A DNA stretch of 64,000 bases from Phycisphaerales bacterium (GTDB taxonomy: Bacteria > Planctomycetota > Phycisphaerae > Sedimentisphaerales > Anaerobacaceae), in assembly GCA_003170415.1 (NCBI GenBank), contig PMZJ01000025.1:17642-81641 (forward strand). The letters run 5' to 3'. The first letter of the stretch is position 1. Each line of letters opens with the position of its first letter. Below the pieces are notes generated by a model. It searched no databases and was not told where the DNA came from. It saw nothing but the letters and a program-made list of their open reading frames with translations. The translations under genes and the position numbers were made by a program. Shown one piece after another: positions 1-8,253 of this stretch.

Positions 1-99
1 TGCCTTGGTTTCGTGAGCAAGCAGAAAGGTCGTAAACCAGTAATATTTGCGTTGGCTGCTCTCTTCGACTTGCTGTGGCTCTTTTGTCATCGTTACCAT
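1..99 (-). CDS. Hypothetical protein, N-terminal part only (cut by window edge)
   Basis: An open frame of 33 codons runs from an ATG at 99 leftwards off the window. The ATG follows a GGAGTG ribosome binding site at 105-110 with good spacing, which supports a real start; a second ATG lies three codons in. The visible N-terminus is charged and then aromatic (KYYWFTTFLLAHETKA at the end). I recognise no family from so little sequence. It is transcribed away from the pseudopilin gene at 652. Confidence 0.5.
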   Translation of the reverse strand, partial: MVTMTKEPQQVEESSQRKYYWFTTFLLAHETKA

Positions 100-362
100 T
101 TGTTCACTCCTTAAACATCGATTTATATCAAAAACACAACATTGTGTTTCACTTCTTCGCTGGGGTGCCCTATTACGTCCTGGCCACGCACCCAGCGGTC
201 ACATCAACATCCTCCATTACTACGTCCCCAGATTAATGAAGGGGTGTCAGTGTTTTATTAAGTTTCTGTTAGGAATTGGTTAATCGCCATCAATATGTGT
301 ATGCCCGAAGTATTCAGGAGAGGAAGCAAATCAATTTGACGTTCATTATGGAGCCGCAAATT

Positions 363-415
363 TAATTCTTTTCTAATCGATGCCTAATCGCACATCAACA
401 AAGCCGCATTAGAAT
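363..415 (+). promoter_or_regulatory. Predicted PhoB box and -10 for the pseudopilin gene at 652
   Basis: TAAT, TAAT, TAAT and CAAC start at 363, 374, 385 and 396, exactly 11 bp apart. Ten nt later comes TAGAAT (410-415), a plausible -10. This is the same architecture as upstream of pstS. The predicted start of transcription near 422 leaves a leader of about 230 nt. The assignment to PhoB is inference from periodicity and from phoB in the same island. Confidence 0.6.
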
Positions 416-482
416 TTTCCTCCAAATCACAGAGTTGCATTTCAAGTATGGTAATTAGAAAAAAATGAATGTCGAAACTAAA

Positions 483-613
483 GCCGGCATCGCGACCAGG
501 CGGAAGGTGCAAAAAACGAACCCCAAATTTTGTATAAGATTTTGGATCTTGGCAACCATTCCCATCTGCGAGATGCCGGTTTTTTTGTATGTGACCCGGA
601 CCTGGAGGTTCGG
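483..613 (+). promoter_or_regulatory. Structured leader with terminator-like hairpin
   Basis: GCCGGCATC (483-491) can pair with GATGCCGGT (572-580), and T residues run from 580 to 586. Between the arms, CCAAA and TTTGG can form an inner hairpin. A further stem pairs CCGGACC (596-602) with GGTTCGG (607-613), containing one G-U pair. All of this lies in the predicted 5' leader of the gene at 652. It could be an attenuator or riboswitch-like element. I could not match it to a known riboswitch class. Confidence 0.4.
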
Positions 614-651
614 ACTATGAATAAGGGTTTTATTAGGTAAGGAGCGGTTTT

Positions 652-1776
652 ATGAAGGAATCACATGTAACGGCAAAACGGGACAGAGTTTCAAAACGAA
701 AACGAATTATTATGCAGCAGCCGGGGTTCACTTTGGTGGAGTTGCTTGTCGTGATAGCCATCATTGCCTTGTTGATGGGGATATTGCTGCCAAGCTTAAA
801 CAAGGCAAGACAAACGGCATACTGCGCCAAAACGGGCGGTAATATGCATAACGTTGGGATTGCGATGGAAACATTCACAAATGATTTCGGAACTTATCCG
901 CCCTCGTATCTGTATCCGAAAGACGCGACTGTAGATGACGTTAAATCAATCATGTGCGATGAGGACCCAAGCCGTCCGTTTGGCTATCTGCACTGGTCGT
1001 GGTTTCTGTTTGAAAGCGGCCGTGTGGATGCAAGCGCGTTTACCTGCCCTGCGGTAAAAAGCGGCGGATGTCCTCGCACCAATCCGGGCAGAAAATTGTC
1101 TGATTGGGAAAACCAACAGGTGGACCAGACCGGCAGCAACGGCCCAAATCCCTCGCTTCAGGACAAGCAGGCGCCTCGAATGGCATTTACCGCCAACGCG
1201 GCAGTTATACCGAGGAATAAGTTCGCCTGCGATGACATAACCCATCAATACCCAAGACATAACCGGCTGGTTCAACCCACGGAAATTCAACGCCCTGCCG
1301 AGGTAATCCTATTAACCGAGTTTAACGAGAATTGGCAGACCATTGAAGGAGTGGACGAAATCTCCAGTGCACTGGTAAGTAAAAGCCACAGACCTATTCT
1401 GCCTTTTACGCATAGTGCCGCCGGTTATGCCGGCTACGCCATATATACCGATGCAGGCACCCGTTTTGAATATGGAACGGGATACAATACCGCGAATGTC
1501 TCCTGGGGGCTTAAGTCCTGGGCGGATATTTCAAACCCGGGTAACCATTATGTTGACGGAGAGTCAGGTCAACAACTCAACGCCGTAGGCAGACATCATC
1601 CCGGAAGCTGGAGAGCCACTACCGATAAAGGAGCTAATCAGGATATGGGCGGCACCACGATGTTCCTTTATTGTGACGGACATACCGAGAGAAAAACAAT
1701 TCTTGAGACGGTTCAAAAACTCGAATGGGGCAAAAAATTCTACAGCGTAACGGGCGACCAGATGGTCCTTTATTGA
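652..1776 (+). CDS. Pseudopilin-like protein (prepilin N-terminal cleavage/methylation motif)
   Basis: The protein has 374 residues. A basic leader of about 24 residues is followed by GFTLVELLVVIAIIALLMG, the type IV prepilin/type II pseudopilin signal with Gly-Phe at the peptidase site and Glu at +5. The rest is predicted exported and is rich in Gly, Asn and aromatic residues. Near the C-terminus a His-rich stretch is followed by YCDGH, like the H-X9-DG tail of planctomycete pseudopilin-like proteins. The start at 652 has an AGGAG site just upstream, whereas the internal ATG at 712 has none. It has a predicted PhoB box and long leader upstream and precedes the PstS-dockerin gene. A role in assembling or tethering a secreted phosphate-starvation structure is inference. 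Confidence 0.85.
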   Translation: MKESHVTAKRDRVSKRKRIIMQQPGFTLVELLVVIAIIALLMGILLPSLNKARQTAYCAKTGGNMHNVGIAMETFTNDFGTYPPSYLYPKDATVDDVKSIMCDEDPSRPFGYLHWSWFLFESGRVDASAFTCPAVKSGGCPRTNPGRKLSDWENQQVDQTGSNGPNPSLQDKQAPRMAFTANAAVIPRNKFACDDITHQYPRHNRLVQPTEIQRPAEVILLTEFNENWQTIEGVDEISSALVSKSHRPILPFTHSAAGYAGYAIYTDAGTRFEYGTGYNTANVSWGLKSWADISNPGNHYVDGESGQQLNAVGRHHPGSWRATTDKGANQDMGGTTMFLYCDGHTERKTILETVQKLEWGKKFYSVTGDQMVLY

Positions 1777-1972
1777 TAGCGGATGATATTTCGGTGGCCG
1801 CATAATAAATTAACAAAAAACTGAATTTATTGAGAATAAAAAAGAGTGAAGGAGAAAGGAGAAGGAAAGGTAAAAAAGCAGAACTGGCGACGGATGAGGG
1901 TATTGAATACTGTAACAAAAATTTAATTTATGTAGATAACTTGATAACTTTAGGTGTTTGTAGGAGGATAAA

Positions 1973-4585
1973 ATGAGCATCAGAAAAACGTTTTTGGCGG
2001 CGATGGCTTTGTGCTGTATGCTGCCTGTCTCACTTTTTGCCGTCACATACGGCCACGGAAACCAGGTTAATATCTCAGGCGCGACTTTGTTCGCGAGTTT
2101 CTTTTCAGCGCCCGCGGGAACTAATGACTACTTGGGCGTTGACCAGGGACTGAATTATATGGACAGTACCGGAGCACAACTTTACACCGACGGAGATTTC
2201 TTCCGTGGTTATGACCCGTATAATTACAACCTCCCTGACCAATTGGCGTTCAGCGATTGGACTTCAACCGATGCAAATAACCGCTGGGTAGTGCAGAGCC
2301 GCGGCGTCGGCAGCGGTAACGGCCTCAAAGAGCTCGACCTGTTCTATAACAGCGCCCCTCCAGGCCCAAATAACCCGAATTTTGTACTCCCAAATGACAA
2401 ATCATACATCAATCGCACACAATGGGGTTACTCCGGCGGATTGATGGGCCCCGGTAATCCGGCCAACCCGGGTGGATGCGTCGTAGTTCCGCCAAGAATT
2501 GATATGGCAGTTATGGATGTTCCGCCAAGGTGGTTTGTGATAGCTGGCGCTGCTGCAAACGCTAACTGGCAGGCACATCCGCTGGATGCTGCCGATGGAT
2601 ATGGCCAAAACCCTATTAAATCATGGGACACCGGCCAGAGTAATCAATTGAAAACCCTGACCAACCTCAATTTGAACGATCCTCCTGACGCACTGACCAT
2701 AGTCGGTACACAGGTGGCCTGGGTTGCAAGCGCGTTTATTGCCAACCAGGGAACCGGTTTGAAAAACGTTACTCAGAATGATATGCAGTATCTGTTTATG
2801 ACCGGTCGTATGCCAGGCGGCGAAAACCTTTATGCCTGCACACGTGACTCCGGCTCAGGCACTCGTAACGGAGTGATGAACTCTCTTGGTTTGGACCCGA
2901 GCTGGGGCAGAGGCGACAATATGGGCACCAAGAACTCAAGCGGTAACATCTCTTATGTCGGACCGCTCCATCAGCCAACCAACCTTGACGGCACAAGCGT
3001 TATGGCAAATAACGTTACGAACCAGCGTCTGTCAATAGGATACGTCGGCCTTACCACGGCTAACGGGCAAACCGGCGCGTCCAACTCGGCTTACCAAATA
3101 CTTAATCTCAAAAAGACCGGCGGTACGCAGTATGTCAGACCTTCAACCACCGACACCGTGGACAACGCTGATATTAATACCGGCTGGCAAATCGGCGGAA
3201 ACGAAACCTTCGCGACAGTCGGCAGCCCTGACCCAAATGCTGCCTTCGTGATGCCTTACAACAGGTATGCACGCGACTATCTCTGGAACATCAGCAAGAG
3301 CATAGCTGAGTTTATTGCCCCCACTACAAGTGACGATCAGAATAATATGCCCGGTCAGTACATGGCCAGGAACTGGTCGCTGGCTGCCGCTCTCCAGGCA
3401 CTTCCGCAGGACAGCGCACCAAGCGTTTTTGTTACGAATCCGAATTACAACGCAAACGTAAACGCCTATTACAAGTTAAACGGTCCGACTACACCGGCCT
3501 GGGTCGATGGTCCGGGTAAAGTCCCGACACGACTTACTGGCGTAACCTATAGTGATGGTGTAACCGGCTCGAACTCGTACTACCTTGCTTCGGACGGAAC
3601 TCATCTTGTCTACGGCGGAAATTTGAATCCCCGTAATCAGATTATGGGCGACTTCGATGGTGACGGAAAGCGCGACATCGGTGACATTCACGATATGATG
3701 GTTGCGTTCTCCAATCCTCGCGGTTTCGAGACAGCCAGCGGTGGAACAGGCGTCTGCCCGGAAATCATCGGCGACTTCACCGCTGACGGCAACTTCACAA
3801 CCGATGATATTCGGTACTTTGCCGATGGTCTGGCAGTGGTTGACCCGGTCAGCAAACAGGTCAATCGCTCAGTTGGTTTTGCATTGGTTGACCAGGCCTG
3901 GACATCAACCCTTGCCGCTTTGGATGGCAATCATCCGACAGCAGGCAACTTCTTCAATACGACTCTTGCACACGGCACCTATCAGCCCGGTTCCGGCTGG
4001 TCAAAGGCCGACATTGCAACGCACAATTGGAGAACAACTAAACCGACGATTGGTTATACCCCAAGCGCAGATGGCGTTATTGACGCCTGTGACATCGACT
4101 ATCTCTACTTCATAATCCGCGGCGGACTTAAGGCACAGGCCTTTGGTCAGACCTTGGCTGCCAACTGCAACTCATGGCAAAAATCGATGAACTGGAACAA
4201 CCTTGATGACGCCGTATGGATGGATTTGACCTGCGACCTCAATGGCGATATGAAAGTTGATATCGACGATGTCAGAACCATCGTTTTAACCATCCTCGGA
4301 ACGCATTTCGGCGATGCCAATCTCGACGGCGTTGTTGATGCAACTGATATTGCGATTGTTACCGCTCATCTTGGTCAGCAGGGCGGGTGGGCACAGGGTG
4401 ATTTTGACGGCGATGGCTGGGTTACTGAATGCGACCTCGATATCGCACTCGCCGCTCAAAGCGGACAATATGGAGCAATCGAAAGCGCACAAATTGGCGG
4501 AAGTGCAGACCTCAACGGTGATGGCATTGTGAACTTCGAGGACTTTGCTATCTTTGCAAATCAATGGCTGCAGACAACTAATTAA
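1973..4585 (+). CDS. Secreted PstS-like substrate-binding protein with dockerin-type repeats
   Basis: The protein has 870 residues, with a signal peptide of about 23 (MSIRKTFLAAMALCCMLPVS, then LFA). The N-terminal half resembles the PstS/PBP-like fold: VNISGATLFASFF near the mature N-terminus matches the SGA(G/T) loop, and RDSGSGTRNGV matches the SGSGT phosphate-loop motif. The C-terminal third carries about six dockerin/EF-hand-like Ca-binding repeats (D-x-N/D-x-D-G) near residues 558, 600, 753, 780, 809 and 845, ending 25 residues from the stop. An AGGAGG site sits 7 nt before the ATG. No clean 11-bp box precedes it, so it may be read from the pseudopilin promoter. Whether it binds phosphate or another ligand cannot be told. 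It may instead be an adhesin-like use of the PBP fold. Confidence 0.8.
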   Translation: MSIRKTFLAAMALCCMLPVSLFAVTYGHGNQVNISGATLFASFFSAPAGTNDYLGVDQGLNYMDSTGAQLYTDGDFFRGYDPYNYNLPDQLAFSDWTSTDANNRWVVQSRGVGSGNGLKELDLFYNSAPPGPNNPNFVLPNDKSYINRTQWGYSGGLMGPGNPANPGGCVVVPPRIDMAVMDVPPRWFVIAGAAANANWQAHPLDAADGYGQNPIKSWDTGQSNQLKTLTNLNLNDPPDALTIVGTQVAWVASAFIANQGTGLKNVTQNDMQYLFMTGRMPGGENLYACTRDSGSGTRNGVMNSLGLDPSWGRGDNMGTKNSSGNISYVGPLHQPTNLDGTSVMANNVTNQRLSIGYVGLTTANGQTGASNSAYQILNLKKTGGTQYVRPSTTDTVDNADINTGWQIGGNETFATVGSPDPNAAFVMPYNRYARDYLWNISKSIAEFIAPTTSDDQNNMPGQYMARNWSLAAALQALPQDSAPSVFVTNPNYNANVNAYYKLNGPTTPAWVDGPGKVPTRLTGVTYSDGVTGSNSYYLASDGTHLVYGGNLNPRNQIMGDFDGDGKRDIGDIHDMMVAFSNPRGFETASGGTGVCPEIIGDFTADGNFTTDDIRYFADGLAVVDPVSKQVNRSVGFALVDQAWTSTLAALDGNHPTAGNFFNTTLAHGTYQPGSGWSKADIATHNWRTTKPTIGYTPSADGVIDACDIDYLYFIIRGGLKAQAFGQTLAANCNSWQKSMNWNNLDDAVWMDLTCDLNGDMKVDIDDVRTIVLTILGTHFGDANLDGVVDATDIAIVTAHLGQQGGWAQGDFDGDGWVTECDLDIALAAQSGQYGAIESAQIGGSADLNGDGIVNFEDFAIFANQWLQTTN

Positions 4586-4651
4586 CTTAGGATTCCTTCA
4601 TAGGCCGAGATAAGCCGCAGAGGCGAGTACCCGTCGGACCTCCAAAAGGCA

Positions 4652-4700
4652 GGCCCTGGGAGAAGTTGACACATACTTCTCCTGGGGCCGCTCGGTTTTT
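4652..4700 (+). terminator. Rho-independent terminator after the PstS-dockerin gene
   Basis: The arms are 4652-4667 and 4674-4689: GGCCC plus GGAGAAGT pair with ACTTCTCC plus GGGCC, separated by a two-base mismatch. CTCGGTTTTT follows. It lies 70 nt past the stop of the gene ending at 4585. Confidence 0.8.
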
Positions 4701-4708
4701 AATACGCG

Positions 4709-5128
4709 CTAAACGAACAAATAAACACCCCAGATATTATACCAGGCAGCGAAAATATATACAACCGATGTGGTGAGAAAAATCGAATAGGCAAATTTTC
4801 TGCAGTAAATCGCCAGGTACAGACACGCCGCCCATTTCCATAATGACCCCACTATTGGCCCGGCAACAGGGCCAAATACGACGGAAGCAAACCGGACAAC
4901 CGGATGTATCTCTGCAGAAACGCCAAAGTATGACACAAAGTAAACGGTGCTAAGCCCATCCGCAATCAAAGCCAGCGTAAATACGAATATGGCTATACGA
5001 TAAGTGTGCCAGAAGCCGCGGTAATTTAACTTTAAGCGATATCCGATTGGAAGAAGCCCCGCCTCTGTAGTTATCTGCTCGCAAGCAAATATGTTAAAAC
5101 TGTTTTTTTTGGCTTGCCCCAAGTGCAT
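4709..5128 (-). CDS. Hypothetical small multi-pass membrane protein
   Basis: The protein has 139 residues. A soluble N-terminus of about 45 is followed by three or four predicted membrane segments (IAIFVFTLALIADGLSTVYF, then FASVVFGPVAGPIVGSLW, AACLYLAIYC and FLTTSVVYIFAAWYNIWGVYLF). The first has the Asp-Gly-Leu-Ser/Thr pattern seen in DUF5658-like membrane proteins. The similarity is by eye only. It converges on the PstS-dockerin gene and diverges from the second pseudopilin gene. The start follows a weak GAGA site; an internal start is possible. No function can be assigned. Confidence 0.6.
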   Translation of the reverse strand: MHLGQAKKNSFNIFACEQITTEAGLLPIGYRLKLNYRGFWHTYRIAIFVFTLALIADGLSTVYFVSYFGVSAEIHPVVRFASVVFGPVAGPIVGSLWKWAACLYLAIYCRKFAYSIFLTTSVVYIFAAWYNIWGVYLFV

Positions 5129-5240
5129 TTTAACTTATCTCTACTTTCTCCTATATCCTGAAATCAACCCTATAATCGGCAACTGACAATATGCCCTTAA
5201 CATCTTTTACGTCGGCAATGTCCGCGAGTTTATTGAAAAA

Positions 5241-5371
5241 TAATGAAATACTAATAAAGTCCTAACGCATTTAGAGGATGGCTTCATCTTTAGCTTTGGC
5301 TGAATATCCCTGAAACTTTAATCGTATTTTAATTAGTTGCTAACGCAACTCCAACGTATTGCCGGTATCTT
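5241..5371 (+). promoter_or_regulatory. Two predicted PhoB-box arrays and -10 for the pseudopilin gene at 5535
   Basis: TAAT, TAAT, TAAC and CAAC start at 5319, 5330, 5341 and 5352, exactly 11 bp apart. Ten nt later comes TATCTT (5366-5371), a -10-like hexamer. A second array with the same period (TAAT 5241, TAAT 5252, TAAC 5263) lies upstream without its own -10 and may be an accessory site. The predicted leader is about 157 nt. Confidence 0.65.
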
Positions 5372-5461
5372 ATTTCTTGTGTTGCGGGCAGATGTGTGGC
5401 TGGCAGATAGCCATATCCCGTATCAGAGTTATGCAGTTGATGCAAAGAATGGTTTAGGGCT

Positions 5462-5479
5462 GGAGATACAGATATCTCC
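5462..5479 (+). promoter_or_regulatory. Perfect 7-bp hairpin in the leader of the pseudopilin gene at 5535
   Basis: GGAGATA (5462-5468) and TATCTCC (5473-5479) are perfectly complementary around a CAGA loop. There is no T-run, so it is not a simple terminator. It may affect leader stability or translation. Confidence 0.35.
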
Positions 5480-5534
5480 TCCTTGAAGGAATCGTAGAAT
5501 TGTTTTTGGACAATGGATTGAGAAGGAGAAAAAG

Positions 5535-6545
5535 ATGCCTATGAAGAGAAAAGGATTTACGCTGGTGGAACTGTTAGTCGTCATCGCGATAATAGCGCTA
5601 TTGATGGGTATTCTGCTGCCTTCATTGGCACGTGTCAGGGTAATTGCGAACAGGATGAAATGCGGCTCTCAACTGGCCGATATCGGTAAATCGATGATAA
5701 TGTACGGGGAGGAGAACCGGCAGAATTATCCGGTCGGAGGCATCCGCGGCAGCACCTGGGCACAATTTAGCACAACTACCCCCGGCATCTTGAAATGGGA
5801 CGCATCAACAAGGGAATCGGCATTTGCAAACAGCGGCAAGAATGCTACGACATCTTCGTGCCTGTTTTTGTTGATTAAATACGGCAATATGGTGCCTAAA
5901 CAATTCACCTGCCCGGACGATGCCGATGCCAAAGAATTTACTTTAGCCGATGAGTATAAGTCCATGGGTATTACAGACACAACCCAAATGATCAAGGAAG
6001 TTTCTGATGCGTGGGACTTTGGCAGCAACCCAGGCGTTTGCTGCAGTTATTCATATCATATGCCCTTTCCAAACACCGATAATACCACGATATCACATTG
6101 TTTAGACGCAACATCAAGCCCTGGAAGCCCGCTTTGTGCGGACAGAAATCCCTACCTGGATAAAAATGCCAAAGATTACCTGAAAGACCCGAGGATTCCT
6201 AATCCATATCTGGGAACAACAGACGGAGAATACCACGATGACAAATTCAAAGGTAATTGTGCTTCTCATGGCCGCAAGGCGCAAAACGTTTTATTTAACG
6301 ACGGCCACGTTGCAGCCGAGCTGTATCCAAATTGCGGAATAAACGACGACAATATATGGAAGTTCTGGCCTTCCTATACCGCAGCACCTACAAATACGGA
6401 ACTTGAAGTTGGAGCAGGGGTATCTCCTCCTCCGGCGTCGGCAGGCGCAGAAAACCTCCAATATACACCAGGTGCTGGTTCTGCATCTCCAAAGAGTAAG
6501 GACGATGCCTGTCTTGTCAACGAAAGAAACGATAATAAGGAGTAG
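5535..6545 (+). CDS. Pseudopilin-like protein with H-X10-DG tail
   Basis: The protein has 336 residues. A short leader MPMKRK precedes GFTLVELLVVIAIIALLMG, almost the same N-terminal helix as the gene at 652. The C-terminal part contains SHGRKAQNVLFNDGHV, matching the H-(X9-10)-DG signature of planctomycete pseudopilin-like proteins. Cys pairs (FTCPDDAD, GVCCSYSY) are compatible with disulphides in an exported protein. A clear AAGGAG site precedes the ATG. The gene stands alone between its predicted PhoB-regulated promoter and a hairpin terminator. The shared regulation with pst suggests a phosphate-starvation surface or secretion function, which is inference. Confidence 0.85.
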   Translation: MPMKRKGFTLVELLVVIAIIALLMGILLPSLARVRVIANRMKCGSQLADIGKSMIMYGEENRQNYPVGGIRGSTWAQFSTTTPGILKWDASTRESAFANSGKNATTSSCLFLLIKYGNMVPKQFTCPDDADAKEFTLADEYKSMGITDTTQMIKEVSDAWDFGSNPGVCCSYSYHMPFPNTDNTTISHCLDATSSPGSPLCADRNPYLDKNAKDYLKDPRIPNPYLGTTDGEYHDDKFKGNCASHGRKAQNVLFNDGHVAAELYPNCGINDDNIWKFWPSYTAAPTNTELEVGAGVSPPPASAGAENLQYTPGAGSASPKSKDDACLVNERNDNKE

Positions 6546-6562
6546 TTTGCTTTGCATTCGTA

Positions 6563-6598
6563 AGGGGCGGAGTATGGTCGTTCGGAACATCCGCCCCT
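6563..6598 (+). terminator. Hairpin terminator after the pseudopilin gene
   Basis: AGGGGCGGA (6563-6571) pairs perfectly with TCCGCCCCT (6590-6598) across an 18-nt loop. Only a weak T-rich stretch follows. It separates the plus-strand gene ending at 6545 from convergent phoU and may serve both strands. Confidence 0.55.
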
Positions 6599-6671
6599 GT
6601 TCATTTCACAGATGACGGGAATAAAACGACGCCGGTTTTATTACGAGTAGCTATTGCGGGAAGTCAAACGC

Positions 6672-7337
6672 CTATTTGTATTCCTCGGTTCGGTGGCGGG
6701 CGATTTGTCCCTCGACCATATAGATGACGTCCTCGGCGATATTGGTGGCGTGGTCGGCTATTCGCTCGAGATGCCTCGATACCGACAGTAAATGGATCAG
6801 CGAATCCAATTGTTCGGGATTTTTCCTTATGGCATCCTGTATTTTGATATACATTTGCCTGTTCATCGCGTCAATGGCATCATCGCTTGCGCAAACCTCG
6901 TGAGCCAGGCCGGAACTGAGGCCGATAAGCGCATCCAAACTGTGCTTGAGCATATCCTGTGCCTGTTCAGCCATTTCAACCAGGCCAAGTGATACATCAA
7001 CCCGCTGGTGTTTGGCCAGGAACGCAGAACGCTCCGCGATATTCACCGCCAAATCGCCGATGCGTTCGAGGTCATTATTGATTTTCAGCACGGCAACGAT
7101 AAAACGCAGGTCGATAGCTACTGGCTGATGAAGAGCGAGCGCCTTGAGACAATCTTCCTCGACCTCTATTTCGAGCAGGTCAATTTGGGGGTCATTCTGG
7201 ATTATCTTCTGAGCCAGGTCGTAATCGCGGGTTTCTATCGAAAGCGTCGCGTCACGCACGGCTGTTTCAACCATGGCGCTCAGTGTTAACAGTTTCTTTT
7301 TCAGATTCTCAATTTCTCGCTGTAAATGAACCGGCAT
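6672..7337 (-). CDS. phoU: Phosphate signalling protein PhoU
   Basis: The protein has 221 residues, the usual PhoU length, with two repeats of a three-helix bundle. Metal-binding type motifs are visible at IDLRFIVAVLKINNDLERIGD and LLSVSRHLERIADHATNIAE, the E(L/R)IGD/ERIADH signatures of the family. PhoU links the Pst transporter to PhoR and keeps the Pho regulon off when phosphate is plentiful. It is the last gene of the pst operon, 25 nt after pstB, with GAGG about 9 nt before its ATG. Confidence 0.95.
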   Translation of the reverse strand: MPVHLQREIENLKKKLLTLSAMVETAVRDATLSIETRDYDLAQKIIQNDPQIDLLEIEVEEDCLKALALHQPVAIDLRFIVAVLKINNDLERIGDLAVNIAERSAFLAKHQRVDVSLGLVEMAEQAQDMLKHSLDALIGLSSGLAHEVCASDDAIDAMNRQMYIKIQDAIRKNPEQLDSLIHLLSVSRHLERIADHATNIAEDVIYMVEGQIARHRTEEYK

Positions 7338-7362
7338 TTTTGAATCCTCATTATTAAAGTGT

Positions 7363-8172
7363 TTATCCGAATCTGCCTGTTATGTAATCTTCCGTCTTTT
7401 TGTTGGAGGGGTTCTCGAAAATCTTTGAGGTCAGGTCGTATTCTATAAGCTCACCGAGGCAGAAGAACGCGGTCGTCTCACTGACGCGTGCCGCCTGCTG
7501 CATATTGTGCGTGACTATAACGATTGTGTAATCGTTTTTGAGCTGATTGATAAGATCTTCGATTTTGCCCGTGGCCAGCGGGTCAAGAGCGGAACACGGC
7601 TCATCCATAAGCAGCACCCGCGGCCTGGTCGCAAGAGCGCGTGCAATACACAGCCGCTGCTGCTGGCCGCCGGAAAGGGCCAAAGCGGATTTTCTCAAAT
7701 TGTCTTTTACTTCTTCCCACAGGGCAGATGCTTTCAAACTCTGTTCTATAACTTCATCCAGGGCTGTCCTTTGGGTGATGCCCTGCAGACGCGGGCCGTA
7801 TGCCACGTTGTCGAATATGCTTTTGGGAAATGGATTTGGTTTTTGGAAGACCATCCCGACCTGCTGACGAAGATTTACGAGATTGACCCGCTTGTCGTAG
7901 ATGTCCTGGCCGTCCACGACCAGTTTACCTTCTGTCCACACACCCGGTATGAGGTCGTTCATACGGTTTATGCTGCGAAGAAACGTGCTTTTGCCGCAGC
8001 CGCTCGGGCCGATTATCGCGGTAACACTGCACGGATTTATATTCATCGTAATGTTCTTCACGCCCATCGTTGTGCCGTAGTAAAAATTGAAGTCCTTTGA
8101 ACTTATTATTGGACAGGCACATTGTGCGGTTTCCCCGTTTTGGGCTGTCTTGTCGCGTATATTCTCTTTCAT
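7363..8172 (-). CDS. pstB: Phosphate ABC transporter ATP-binding protein PstB
   Basis: This is the ATPase of the PstSCAB phosphate importer. Walker [12 protein letters not shown], signature [15 protein letters not shown], Walker [13 protein letters not shown] and the H-loop VTHNMQQA are all intact, and FNFYYG is the A-loop region. The frame is open to an ATG at 8250, only 3 nt after the pstA stop. I favour the ATG at 8172, which gives 269 residues, close to the family norm. GAGG lies upstream of it, and the extra 26 residues look unlike PstB. Coupled translation from 8250 is the alternative. Confidence 0.93.
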   Translation of the reverse strand: MKENIRDKTAQNGETAQCACPIISSKDFNFYYGTTMGVKNITMNINPCSVTAIIGPSGCGKSTFLRSINRMNDLIPGVWTEGKLVVDGQDIYDKRVNLVNLRQQVGMVFQKPNPFPKSIFDNVAYGPRLQGITQRTALDEVIEQSLKASALWEEVKDNLRKSALALSGGQQQRLCIARALATRPRVLLMDEPCSALDPLATGKIEDLINQLKNDYTIVIVTHNMQQAARVSETTAFFCLGELIEYDLTSKIFENPSNKKTEDYITGRFG

Positions 8173-8253
8173 AATTGGTTCAATCCTCTTTTTGTCCACG
8201 GTTCGACTATGCTCACCGCGGGCTGATTGTAAAAGTCGCATCGTCGCCATTGT

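Noticed and set aside
47..283. Open frame of 78 codons on the plus strand
   Set aside because: Overlaps the minus-strand gene with a good ribosome site at 99 and gives no plausible protein.
483..586. Cyclic-di-GMP (GEMM-I) riboswitch
   Set aside because: The conserved core sequences of that class are not present; only hairpins and a T-run are seen.
1913..1948. PhoB box directly upstream of the PstS-dockerin gene
   Set aside because: TAAC 1913 and TAAT 1924 are 11 bp apart but the next units (1937, 1945) are out of register.
7507..8100. Open frame of 197 codons on the plus strand
   Set aside because: Lies wholly within pstB on the other strand; no ribosome site and no recognisable protein. 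A shadow of a real gene.
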